From Henckelia pumila (lineage: Eukaryota; Streptophyta; Magnoliopsida; Lamiales; Gesneriaceae): 64,000 nucleotides of DNA. The stretch covers positions 151,977,753-152,041,752 of the forward strand of contig NC_133123.1 of assembly GCF_033568475.1 (NCBI RefSeq). Reading direction: 5' to 3'. Shown here piece after piece: positions 32,917 through 43,740 of the stretch. The position numbers and the translations under genes were made by a program. The notes under the pieces are model-generated. The model was not told the DNA's origin and did not search any database. It saw nothing but the letters and a program-made list of their open reading frames with translations. How positions within the stretch are numbered: the first letter of the stretch is position 1; every line of letters begins with the position of its first letter.

Positions 32917-35598
32917 TGTAACACCCGGTATTTTTAAATACGTAAATCCGCATGCATAATTAGGATATTTAATTATTTAAATTTTAGATTTATGGGTTAA
33001 ATAATTATGTGAATTATTTGTGCATGATTTAATTTATTTTTAAGCATTTAACCCATAATTAGTGGTTTTTATGATTTTTAGTATTTTAATTATTTTATCG
33101 CGTTGACGGGACCGTGGACGGACGAGATGACAACTTTCCACCCAAATTATTTTATGAGTCTTTTTAGAGCCCAAAAATATTATTTTGAGTTTTATTATCT
33201 CAAAATTTTAAGTATTTAATTTTATATAATTTTAGGAGTCCATTTTTATCCAAATTGAGCCATTTTAATGACATTTTATTATCTTTAAAAATTCCCTAAA
33301 TTAATATTTCGGGAATTTCAATTAATTATCAGGTTTCTTTTTTTTTTATTAGAGTTCTAAGCAATATATGTTATATATTAAAATCCTTATTAATAATTTT
33401 TAATTTACCTAAAACCTATTTTATTAATTAAAACCTAAACCTAATCTACCCAACCCCACACTCACACACGCCTCCATCACTCAGCCGACACCCCACTATT
33501 CATCATCCTCTCCATCGGTCGAGACAGTCCCAAGGACTCCATAGCCAATCCCCTCAAGTTTTTTTCTAGGTTTCTCGTCGCCCCGTCGTCCCGGAATCGT
33601 CATCTACGCCTACGTCTTTCCATTTTACGGTGCAAGGCATGATTCTTTCTTTAATTTTCGCACCATCTCAGTTATTATAGTGTGCGTATGGTGTATGCAT
33701 CAAAACTTGAAAGAATTTTCAGAAAAAGATGGGTTTGTTCGGTTGCATGCACTTGGCTCTTGATTTTCATGGACATGCTCACGTTTTTATGGTTATGGGC
33801 GTCTGGGTTGCTGGTCAGAGGTTCCTAGGTTGAGGAAGGGTGGCTTGGACTCGAGTGGCTCGAGTGGTTCGAGCCAAACGAGCCCAAGATTGGAGCTAGT
33901 GCAGATCGGGTGCTTGGGGGTGCACAGACTAGGGTTCGGGAAGAGGCTTCGGCTTGGGCTTCGTGGACTGCATGGGGCTGGGGGCTGGGACAGGTTAGCA
34001 CCGCCCAGACGTGGGCCACGTCTGGGCGGCGGCGCTCCGGCCAGGGGCGGCCGGAGCAGGCCGGCAGCAGCCATGGAGTGGCTGCTGCTCACGGCCGTAG
34101 CAGATTAGGGGGGAGGGGCGATCGGGTTTAGGGTTAGGTGATGGGTCCGGGTCGGGTTGGTGGTCCGGGTCAAGTCAATAGGGTCTAGGGTCGGGTCAAG
34201 TGAGTCCGGGTCCGGGTTAGGTGGGCCGGGCTCGAGTATTTTAATTTTTAAGTGACTTATGTTTTAATTAAGTTTTTGGGCTAATTAATTAGAAATAAAA
34301 TTATTTGGGTCACTAAATAATTTTATTTGGGCTTCAAATAATTTATTTAAGTCAACCCAATTAATTTTATGGGCTTGGGAGCCCATGGGAATTATTGGGC
34401 CAGTCTTTGGGCTTTTAGGCCCATTGGGCCAGTTTAAGTTGTTATTGGGCTTAGAATGTTTTAAATGGGCTTTAATTATTTAATTGGGCTTAGAATAATT
34501 TTATTGGGCTTAAGTATGTTATTGGGCCAGTCTCAGTATTAATGGGCCAGATTTAAGTAAATGGGCTTGAGTGTTAGGGCCAGCAGTCCAGGACCATCCA
34601 TGAGAAAATTGCATGTGTCCTGATTATATATTTAATTATTTTTATGCATTGAAGTTATTTTAATATTTATATGTTAGTAAGAAATTAAATTAAATATATA
34701 TGAAGGACACACATTTTATTTAAGTACATGCATCCATGAAATAATTTTATGCATAATTGAATGTTTAAGGTTGAGCAATAATAAAATATTTTATGTTGGA
34801 AGTTAAAGTAGTGTGACAATTTAAGGGGGATTCGTCCCCATATGTGACCTATTGAAGGGCAGTTTACTGCCAATTTAAGAGGTGATTCGTCACCGCCACG
34901 TACGTTGGTTTCCACGCTGATCAGTATTTAATGTATGATTTAAGGTTACACTACGGATACAACCATGCGATGTTAGAAAATTAATTGCTCAACAATGTTA
35001 TGTATTATGTTATTTAAGTTTATTTAAGTTAAGTTATGTTATGTAATTTTTAAGCATGCTCATTCATGTATATGTATGTATTAGTATTTAATTGTTTTAA
35101 ATTATTTTAAACCCTTGTTATGTTAGCATGTTGGGCCTCTAGGCTCACTACACTGGTATGGTGCAGGTGAGTACGTTGAGGATGATGTTGTACCCACCGG
35201 AGGCGAGGATGTATGAGCGGACATGCAGTGACCCCGTGACCGTGATAGATGTCTGAGTCACATGCATGTTTATTTATGTCAGCATGCTACATTTTATATT
35301 ATTTTTTCAGTGGTTGGGAATTTTGAATATTTTATGGAATATTGTCAGTGCATGCAAATTTTAATCATTTTATTTATGCAGTTTTTTTTAACTAAATGTT
35401 TGACTCAGATATTTATTTTATTTTAAAGAATGCATTTTTATTTAAGTATTTAATTGTTTATTTATTTATTTATTTTTAAATCTTTTTATTTTGTGCATAT
35501 ATGTATGGGCATATATGTACATATTTTATTTAGTAAGTATAAAAAAAAAATTTCCGCATATTTATTTATTTAATAATTATAGAGTTAGGGTCGTTTCA
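32917..35598 (+). mobile_element. Gypsy-type solo LTR, ~2.7 kb
   Basis: Starts TGTAACACCCGGTATTTTT, a common plant Ty3/gypsy LTR start, and reaches GAGTTAGGGTCGTTTCA at 35598. It contains a TATA-rich stretch near 33360-33390, a GC-rich transcribed-looking part (33430-34230) with GGGTC/GGGCC repeats, and no PBS afterwards. ORFs in the GC-rich part overlap on both strands and are artefacts. The pentamer CACTG precedes it (32912-32916) but recurs only at 35981-35985, so the real right boundary may be 35980. Confidence 0.65.
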
Positions 35599-35770
35599 GA
35601 TGTGACGCCCGGGGCTGAGGAGGCAGGGAGTGATCGCCGGTGCCAAGAGGTTGCACGGACAATGAGCGGCTCCTGGTAGGCTTCTAGGCGGAGGGAGACA
35701 TGAATGAACCGATCCCGTGCCGGAATGAGAGGGGATTCTGAGACTGTGTAGGTATGGGACTACATAGTTG

Positions 35771-35980
35771 AGGAGGGCTTAAAAGATTTCATATGTACTG
35801 CTCATATCAAGAAGGTGCATCTTCTTTTCGGGAGCTCATCACATAAGAACTCCAAAGTTAAGCGTGCTTGACTTGGGGAAATTATAGGATGGGTGACCCC
35901 CTGGGAAGTTTTCCAGGGTGCGTGTGAGTGAGGACATAAGCACGCTGAAAAGACTCGTCTTGATACAGTGGGTCGTTACA
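35771..35980 (+). mobile_element. Cassandra-like TRIM LTR segment
   Basis: Cassandra TRIMs carry 5S rRNA inside their LTRs, and this piece has that form: a lead-in 'gggcttaaaagat', 5S-like sequence, then a tail ending GGGTCGTTACA at 35980. The right end is LTR-like. The left boundary is not clear from the sequence. Confidence 0.6.
35812..35923 (+). pseudogene. 5S rRNA-like sequence
   Basis: Shows the plant 5S order: GAACTCCAAAGTTAAGCGTG (A box region), TTGACTTGG, AGGATGGGTGACC (C box), CTGGGAAGT. It keeps the internal Pol III promoter elements but has several changes in the outer stems. It is best read as the 5S-derived part of a Cassandra-like LTR rather than a functional rRNA gene. Confidence 0.85.
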
Positions 35981-36500
35981 CACTGTCCTAGATAAGTACC
36001 ACACACGATGTTCTATGGATCCAATGGATGTCACACAGTTACAAGAAACAAGAGCCAAGCGACCCTACTTGACTGACTATCTCAAGGTATATCAGGCTCA
36101 ACGTGATTAGCACATATTCATACATACATTACAAAATAATCATGCATCATATCACAGATATCTCATACAATACTTACGTATCTCTAAAAAAACTGGTCTA
36201 GTAGTGCAGAGTTTATAAAGTCCCAGACTAAAGAAAAGTGAACATCATAACACTATTTTTTTTAATCTAAAAATCTTTATTAATTCAATAGATAATATTA
36301 ATAACTATTAAGTATTCAGGACTATCTTTTATCTGTCGTTAGTCCGTAAAAGTCGAGAACCTCACAACTGAGCACAGTTTCATTACGACCTCAGTAGCAC
36401 ACTGCTCCTTGCTATCTCTTGATAATATGACTAGAAACACTCAAATATAAACTGAATAACTCATAAAACTTTGTTGCATGTACTCAAGTATGAGAATCTC

Positions 36501-36857
36501 ACTAATATTTAACTTATGTGTTTAAATTAAAAATTTTTGCAACCAACATTTTGTTGTGATTTTTATTTATAAATTACATAAATAAAAAATAATAAAATAT
36601 TGTTTTGATATGATTTTTAGAGTTTTAATTTTCTAAATTTTTATCATTTTTTTCCAACCACTGTTTTCTTTTGATTTACATTTATAAATTACTTTAATAA
36701 AATATGGTAAAAGATCATTATGATAAGAATATGACAAAATAAAATGATACGATAAAATAATATTTTAAATAATTTAGTAGTTCAAATATTTTTAATTTTT
36801 TTTTAAAAAACATATATATTTTTCCAAATTGGTTAATATGAGTAGTTAACATGAATT
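36501..36857. repeat. AT-rich Helitron-like internal sequence, copy 2
   Basis: Parallels 29990-30100 plus 31980-32200, that is, copy 1 without the solo LTR. No gene. Confidence 0.45.
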
Positions 36858-37066
36858 TTTTTTTTTTCCAAAAGACGCCTGCTGTGGCGGGGGTTAGGCA
36901 AACCCCTAACCGTTTATTAGATGAAGAAAAGAGATTTACAAGAGAGGGAGACTAGACCAAAACCTCTGAATACTAGAATTACAATAATGAAACTAAGAAC
37001 AACCAAAAAGCCAAAACCAATTAAGAGTTATAAAATTTCGAGGAAGTACGAATATAAGGTAGACCA
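36858..37066 (-). mobile_element. 5'-truncated LINE (or LINE-like) 3' end
   Basis: On the minus strand the text ends in a hairpin-prone GGTTAGGGGTTTGCCTAACC, then CCGCCACAGCAGGCGTC and a poly(A) run at the left edge (36858-36868). A 10-bp duplication AACATGAATT flanks it (36848-36857 and 37067-37076). Poly(A) tail plus duplication indicate target-primed reverse transcription. No RT coding sequence remains. Confidence 0.6.
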
Positions 37067-37147
37067 AACATGAATTGTTAAAATTTAATACTATTGTTGT
37101 TATATTTTGTAGACCAGGAAAGTACGAATATAAGGTAGACCAAACAT
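37040..37147 (+). repeat. ~32-bp direct repeat
   Basis: 'agtacgaatataaggtagac' plus 'caaacatg' occurs at about 37045-37072 and again at 37119-37147. Confidence 0.7.
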
Positions 37148-37759
37148 GCATATATCATCCCTGTAAAATCTCGTTTCGCTGATAACCCCTTGTGAAATTT
37201 TTTTGAGCTAAAAACCCACTGTGTTTCTGGATCGGTAGCACGCGCACCCCTCTCGCTGTGTTTTGTGGCTCACGCGCTGTTAGATGCAAAAATGCAAGTG
37301 TTTTTTTTTTATAAATTTGGTTAGAAATACCCTTAAATCATACCCAATCAGTTCGGCCATTGAATCCGTCACTTTCATCTTCTCCGATCACGACTCCGAT
37401 CAGCCGTATTTTCGACGTTCCTTGCTTGCTTTAGACTCCTCTTCACCTCCCCTACAAGCCTAGACATTTTCCCCTTCATTTTCTTCCCTCAATCTGTCGA
37501 GCTCCAACTCCAACCACCAATCTTACAAATAAATCCTGATCTGTGACCCTCTCGTCCAGACGAACAAAACGCACACATCAATTTCACCGATCCGTACTTC
37601 CTTTGGGAGGATAAGATAGGGGCAATTTCGTCATTTTTATTTTTCATTATATTAAAATTTTGAATGGTAAGGGTATGCTGTAAATGTGAAATCATAGGGA
37701 GTTATTAGCTCAAAAAAGGTTATCAGCGAACACGGGATTTTACAGGGGTGATATATGCA
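37147..37759. mobile_element. MULE-like TIR element, 613 bp, with gene-like core
   Basis: The left end TGCATATATCATCCCTGT mirrors the right end ACAGGGGTGATATATGCA. The inverted arms continue for about 70 bp ('cgctgataacc', 'gagctaa'). The core (37340-37620) has higher GC and exon-like text, including a 68-codon minus ORF at 37489-37695 that I do not recognise. Long TIRs with a gene-like core resemble Pack-MULEs. No convincing 9-bp duplication was found. Confidence 0.6.
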
Positions 37760-37762
37760 ATT

Positions 37763-37953
37763 TTTCCAATAAAAATAATACTTCTGACATTAAAATTAAT
37801 AATTTTTCATGGATGATCTAATAAGAAATCAATTTCAAAAAGTTTGCTCATGAGATTGTCTTACTAGAGTTTTTGTTTTAGTTTTGTTTCGAATTTTAAT
37901 TACTCAATCATATGTTCCCTACGTGCAACTGCACGCATGTGCATGTTTTCTAG
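37763..37953 (+). mobile_element. Helitron 3' end
   Basis: Shares the subterminal text of 50225-50428. It ends with a GC-rich hairpin-capable stretch (acgtgcaactgcacgcatgt at 37921-37940) and CTAG at 37950-37953, followed by T. No transposase is present. Confidence 0.65.
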
Positions 37954-39160
37954 TCTAGTATATATAAATATGTAAATTTCATTGTAATTTTACAAACATG
38001 CCCTTTTGTATTTAATGACATTAATTAATGATTTTTCTTTATTCTTTCTAATGAATTTAATTTATCTGATTTATGTTTATATATTACTTGCATAAAACAT
38101 AACTAAAAAGTTATTGTAAGCTATTTTTTTCATTTGAATTCTTATTTCTTATCTCTTTAGTTGTAACTGTTAGCTAAAACTTATGCTTCCAAACTAATAT
38201 TAATTTTTATATATAAATATGTAAGTTACATTGTATATTTACAAATGTGTCTTTGTTTGTTTAATGACTTTAATTAATGAGATTTCTTTGTGGATTTCTA
38301 ATTAATTTGATTTATATGATACATTACTTGCATAAAACAAGATGAAAAATTTATTGTGAGCTATCTTTTTTTTCCCATTTGAATTCTTATTTTTTAGAGA
38401 ATTTATTATTTTGGTCATGCAGATTTGTCATTTTGAGATTTTGATCATCTATGTTTTCATATTTTAATTTTAGTCTGATATCTTTATTTTTTTGGCAGTT
38501 TTAGTCCTTTTTCCGACATGGCGCTGATGTGACATCAATGTAGTGCTGATGTGTATAGTGTCACGTAAGCATTTTTTTAAGAAAAAAAGACTGTAATTGT
38601 CAAAAATCAATATATGCAAGACTAAAATTGAAATATGAAAACTTAGAGGATTGAAATCGTAAAGTGACAAAAATAGAGAACTGAAATTGCAGGTTTCCCT
38701 ATTTTTTATCTGTTTAGTTGTGGTTGTTAGCTAAAATTTATTTTTCAAATAAATTTTTTTTGCAACTTATCTTTTTTATTTTAAATTTACAAATTAATTT
38801 AATTATTTTTTATTTTCTCATTAATTGTTTTGTGCATTGTTTGTTTGTTTTTTTAATAATACTTTATCTTTAATAAGTTCATTGATTATTTTTAAAATAA
38901 GGCTAGATTTTTTTTTAATTTCATTTTCTCATTATTTTTTGTCATTGTTTGTTTGGTTTTTCACCACACTTTGTATTTATGTCTATTATTTATTTTAAAA
39001 ATAAAGTTAGAACTTATGTGCTTAAATTAATTTTGTTGCAGCCATTATTTTGTGACGTTGACTACAATTAATATGTTTAATTTAAAAAAAAAACTATGCA
39101 AGTTCGTGTCAATAATTCTGATAAACACGATTTTTGGTTTTGAACAATTATCATGATACG
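37954..39160 (+). repeat. Helitron-like repeat block B
   Basis: Starts TCTAGTATATATAAATATG directly after the preceding Helitron end, then repeats the block-A phrase at 37970 and 38210. 38710-39100 matches 27600-27990. It is interrupted by the MITE at 38397-38699. No gene. Confidence 0.6.
38397..38699. mobile_element. Mutator-type MITE with 9-bp target duplication
   Basis: 303 bp with ~80-bp imperfect inverted arms ('gttttcatattttaatttta' against 'taaaattgaaatatgaaaac'). Flanked by TATTTTTTA at 38388-38396 and 38700-38708. The related sequence at 27580-27610 lacks it, confirming an insertion. Confidence 0.75.
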
Positions 39161-39223
39161 GGAGTTGTTAGAACCTGTTTTTGTTTGGATGGAAGATTTT
39201 TGCTTGTCAATTTGTTGGATCCG

Positions 39224-39402
39224 GATCCTCTGCTGTGGAGAAAGAAACAACACAAGATACTGTGCATTAAATAGTATTCTTTAATTCATATCACATGGTT
39301 AAATAAATAATTAATTAATTAATTACACACCTGGAATATTAAAATCATGTCTATTTCAATGAACAGTATCATGTATTGTTTCTCTCTCCACAGCAGAGGA
39401 TC
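39224..39402. mobile_element. 179-bp MITE with ~40-bp TIRs
   Basis: GATCCTCTGCTGTGGAGA at the left pairs with TCTCCACAGCAGAGGATC at the right. Pairing continues through 'aaacaa.aca.gatactgt'. The centre is AT-rich. No clear target duplication; superfamily unknown. Confidence 0.75.
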
Positions 39403-39812
39403 TTTTTCCCAATTTGTTTGTGCATAATTTAATGATAACTGATAAAATAAAACATGACAAAAAAATGAAAAAAATTCATTATATCGTACAAAATTATTCA
39501 TTATAGCATCTCTAATAAATTATATGGAAAAAATATCTTTAATACTCTTGATTTTAACATAGTCCATCGTATTGTTTTAACCAAATAAATTGCTAATGCA
39601 AAATTATGTTACACTTTACGAGAGTAGAGGTAATTTAAAAAATAAAATAAAATTGTTACGTTAAATTAAGTTCATTTTACATTTTAATATATTCTAAATT
39701 TGAGAGAATTTTCAAATTACTTTCATTTCATGAATACAGTACATTTTATATTATTATCATTATAACAAAACTAATTATTATTATTATTGTTAAATTTTTT
39801 TATAACGACGTG

Positions 39813-39865
<53 letters not shown>

Positions 39866-39960
39866 CAATTTATATATATATATATATTGTTTTTCATTAT
39901 AATTCTTGAAGGGATGTAAAATGAAACTCCGACTGAACAGCCAACGACAAAGAAAGAAAC
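39403..39960 (+). promoter_or_regulatory. Upstream region of NLR1 with (ATT)n and (TA)n tracts
   Basis: Contains an (ATT)n microsatellite at about 39813-39864, then a TATATATATATATAT run ending near 39888, about 73 nt before the ATG, which could serve as the TATA region. Nothing else recognised. Confidence 0.45.
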
Positions 39961-42569
39961 ATGGCAGCAGCTTACGCCTCCCTACTCTCACTTGCTCGAA
40001 CACTACGCGAGACTTTGAATCTTGAGCGCTGTTACAATCCTCTTGACAAAGAAAAAATTGTTTCCCTCCTCGAAAAAGTTGATTTCACCGTGAATTTCCT
40101 CGAACATCAATCCGAGGAGCATATTGGGGCAGTCGATCGTGAGGGAAATCGAATGAGACAAGCTGCTTATGAAGCTCAAGATTTCGTGGATTCGTATCTG
40201 TGCTCGATATCGAATACCGAGGCGTGCCACGAGGTGATCACCGTGGAGCAAGCCCTGAACAGCGCGCGGGAAAAGATCGATTTTTTCTTTGAAGAGATGG
40301 TGAAGATGAAGAATAGCTACGCAGGAGAAGATCGCCGACCCATTACGTACTTTTCTTCTCCCGCCGATTATTCTTCCGGTGGAAAAATGGCTGCCAAAGA
40401 TATGATTGTGGGATTTGACGATGACTTTAATGCAATCAAAGAACGGATATACGAAGATTCGAGCAAGCTGCAAGTTATCCCAATTGTTGGGATGGGAGGA
40501 ATCGGGAAGACGACTCTAGCTAGAAGAGCTTATGATGATTCATTCCTTACTCGGCATTTCGACATATATGCATCGATCACAGTTTCTGCAGAGTACCAAA
40601 GAGGGCAGATTCTTTCAGGACTTCTTCATCACTTGAAGATACTCGATGGGGAACAATCTCATCATCAGAGTGATACTGAATTGGAAAGACTAGTGTATCA
40701 AAATCTCAAGGATAGGCGATATCTCATTGTGATCGATGATATTTGGAGTACTAAGGCTTGGGATGATCTGAAGATGATATTTCCCGACGATGGTAATGGA
40801 AGTCGAATCTTGTTGACTACTAGGCTATCGGATGTTGCTGTTTATGCAGGATCTTGTAGTACTTCATTTCACCAAATGAGTTTTTTGAATGAGATCAAAG
40901 TTGGAAACTACTTCAGGCACGGATTTTTGGAAGCCAATCTTGTCCTCCCCAGCTGGTGGAGATTGGGAAGAAGATAGCAAGAAATTGTGGGGGACTTCCA
41001 CTCACTGTTGTGGTGGTTGCGGGACTACTCGTTTCTTCGGGCAACATGGCGAAAGAAGGCTTATGGGAAAGTATTTCAGAGCATATAAGCTTGACCAGAT
41101 CCACAATTGCACAGCATTGCTCAAAGATACTAACTTTGAGTTACGATAAGTTACCTCTTCAACTAAAGCCATGTTTCCTCTACTTTGCGGCTTTTCCAGA
41201 GGATTCTGAAATCGTTGTTTCTAAGCTAATCATGTTGTGGGTTGCAGAGGGATTTCTTCGACCAGGCGACCAATTTAAATGCTTAGAAGACGTGGGAGAG
41301 GGGTATTTGGAGGATCTTGTGAATAGAAGTCTGATTTTAGTGAACAAGAAAGGGTCCAATGGAAAATTCGAAAGTATTGGAATCCATGATCTGTTGAGGG
41401 AGATTTGTATAAAGAAAGCTAAAGAAGAGGGGTTTCTTCATCATGTTTCCTTTGAAATGAATTCTTGGAAAGATGCTGAACCGAATCTAAATCGCCGCAT
41501 CAGCATTCATTTCACAAAGTCTTCCGAGGAATGCCGAATACAAGATTCAAGTGCATGTTCTCTTCTCCTTTTCTCTAAGAGAAACTGGAGATCGAGATTA
41601 TATCTAAGTTGTAGGCGCCTCATTATCTTGGATGCACCTGAAGTAACATGGATGAATTTCTCAGATGTAATCTCATTGTTCATCGATTTAAGGTACATTG
41701 CTTTTGCCTTAAATCATACGACTTGCCCCAATGGATTTCCTGCCCCACTATATAAACTTCCCAATCTCCAGACTATAATTACTCACAAAAATGATTACCG
41801 ACCATTGAAAATACCCTATGAAATTTTTGGCATGCCAAAGTTAAGACATCTGATCACAGTCATCCCTTTTCGTTTATCTAATATAGCTAAAATAACAAGT
41901 ATTCACGAAAGTGATCTACAAACACTTGAGACGGTGATCAATTGCTCGTTTACCGAAGAGCTTATAAAAATACTTGTGAATCTAAAGAGATTGAAAGTTG
42001 ACTTTGATATGGAAAATGATCATTGGGATGATCTTAATCTCAACAATCTTTTTCAACTTCAAAAGCTTGAAGAATTAGAAATCACTGTGCGCCAGCATAA
42101 TCGGTTGATGATATGGAAGCATGCTTTTCCGGTCGGTCTTAAGAAGTTAACTCTACAAGGAGTTCCCTTGGCTTGGGAAAATATGACTATAATTGGGTCA
42201 CTCCCAAATCTTCAGGTGCTCGAGATGATGTATATTTGTGCCCCTGAATTTTCCGAGTGGATCCCAATGGAAGGTCAATTTCTTCGACTGAAATACTTCC
42301 GTTGTTCATTAGATAATGTGATCAAGTGGGAAGTGGAAAAAGAGCATCTTCCAAGTCTTGAAAGCTTGATTCTTGCGTATGCTACGTTCATTGAGGAGAT
42401 TCCCTTTGGTATTGGAGAAATAGATTCTCTTCAACTCATTGAGTTATGGTTCTGCACAAAATCATTAGTGAATTCAGCACAACGAATTCACGAGCAGCAA
42501 CATGAAAATGGGAACCATGATTTTCAAGTTCGTGTGTTTGGTTCTACTGAAAAAATTTATGCTATTTGA
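39961..42569 (+). pseudogene. NLR1: R1-type CC-NB-ARC-LRR resistance gene with a 1-bp frameshift
   Basis: Intracellular immune receptor of the R1/late-blight class, single exon, about 870 codons. Rx-like N-terminal region with AYEAQDFVDSYL (~70-80). NB-ARC: P-loop GMGGIGKTT with Lys ~183, kinase-2 LIVIDDIW with Asp ~259-260, RNBS-B GSRILLTTR. After the shift come GLPL (CGGLPLTVVV), RNBS-D CFLYFAAFPED and an IHDLLRE in the MHD position, then Leu-rich repeats to the stop at 42569. Against NLR2 (TTGAATGAAGATC), NLR1 reads TTGAATGAGATC near 40888-40895, one A short. That gives a 338-aa truncated product, while the remainder is open in the next frame. Everything else is intact, so this is either a young pseudogene or a sequencing error in an A-run. 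AATAAA follows at 42627-42632. Confidence 0.9.
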
Positions 42570-43082
42570 TCGTAAGAAAAATACGGTCTTCTCAAATCGA
42601 GTGATGATTGTATAGATTGATCAGTGAATAAAATCGAATCACTGAATTACTGTATCTAATGAAGCTACATAATGTGGGTAATGCCAATTTTGATCAATAT
42701 GACAAACCAAATTTGATTTAGTAATACATAATTATTTTGGTTATGTGCTTCGATTATAAAACCAAATTCATTGAAGTGAAGTTGGGAAATTTTTTATGTA
42801 CATACTTTTTATCCATGAAATCGGAATTTGAAATTAATCTTACAAGGATATAGCTAGCTACGAGAGTCATTGCATGTGAGGTTAATCTTAAGGAACACCA
42901 CCCGTTTCCAAGTTCATGACGATGCTTTCTAGCATTCTAGCAGTTGCGGCCCTGCACGGTTCAAAGTTGGGTTTTCATGTTAGCATAGTGTATCAGACTC
43001 CCATAAATATTTAGATGCCTGATTTTAGTACCATATTTTTTGTCTAAGGAAAGTTTAAACATTACCAGTTGTTGAAAATGGA
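42570..43082. other. 3' flank of NLR1
   Basis: Contains the AATAAA at 42627-42632. No ORF, repeat or RNA gene recognised. Confidence 0.4.
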
Positions 43083-43505
43083 GAAGTGATTTGCTTTACT
43101 TGGCATAGCAAAATGTCTGTATGATGCCATCGCTCGTATAGAAAGGGGACTTGGGAAGGGAAAGGCTGTTGCTGATGGTGAGAAGCACTGGAGAACATCA
43201 ATATCTGGTTGGTGGATAATGTTTCTTTCCAGAGTTTTTATTTTTCAAATTTCATTACTTATGGTTACTCTAAGATTATATATGTTCAAGCGATCGGTTT
43301 GCTCAACTATGTTCAAAGATGTTTTAGCCAGATGATGTGTAGGAACGAAGTGACACCATGTTAGCTCTGTTGTTGTATGAAGATACCATCAAACAGATAA
43401 TGCAGAGGAAGGCTCTCGAACTCACACAAAAACAACACGAAGAAGATGATTCCTTAGAAGTGGATGGTGGAGAGGATGATGAATTTGATTACGGTATTTT
43501 CTAGT
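43083..43505 (+). other. Exon-like fragments of an unidentified gene
   Basis: Two stretches read like protein in one strand: about 43099-43215 (LGIAKCLYDAIARIERGLG) and about 43359-43504 (MLALLLYEDTIKQIMQRKAL, then an acidic tail EVDGGEDDEFDYG before a TAG). They are separated by AT-rich intron-like text with stops, and base composition differs from the flanks. They may be the last exons of a host gene copied here, perhaps by a Helitron. I cannot name the family. Confidence 0.35.
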
Positions 43506-43675
43506 TTATAACTTTATACATGGATTAAGCTTTAGATGCAATGTCAATTTGGGATGTGGCCAAATCTGTATGGATTTGGGACAGAAGTGACAATTTGTCC
43601 CTTACAGTAGGGGCATTATTTTCTTCTAATGGGATAAGACTTACGAGCTATGTCTCATATAAACTTGTGTTGACA

Positions 43676-43740
43676 AATATCCAGTCAAATCTATTATCTA
43701 TTATCTATTACTCTATTATCTATTATCTTCTATTATCTAT
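43676..43740. repeat. TCTAT/TTATC microsatellite-like tract
   Basis: Irregular repeats of 'tctattatctatta' lead into the tandem array. Confidence 0.6.

Larger units (their letters stand above)
35601..36500 (+). repeat. Repeat X, copy 2, interrupted by a 5S-bearing segment
   Basis: 35601-35770 (TGTGACGCCCGG..) and 35981-36500 match copy 1 at 29222-29960 in the same order. Between them lies about 210 bp with 5S rRNA similarity that copy 1 lacks. Confidence 0.65.

Noticed and set aside
33793-34131. Overlapping ORFs on both strands in a GC-rich stretch
   Set aside because: They lie in the GC-rich, GGGTC-repeat part of a gypsy LTR. Open frames on both strands at once reflect composition, and the products are low-complexity.
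35812-35923. Functional 5S rRNA gene
   Set aside because: Outer stems are altered and LTR-like sequence flanks it. Cassandra-like origin is more likely.
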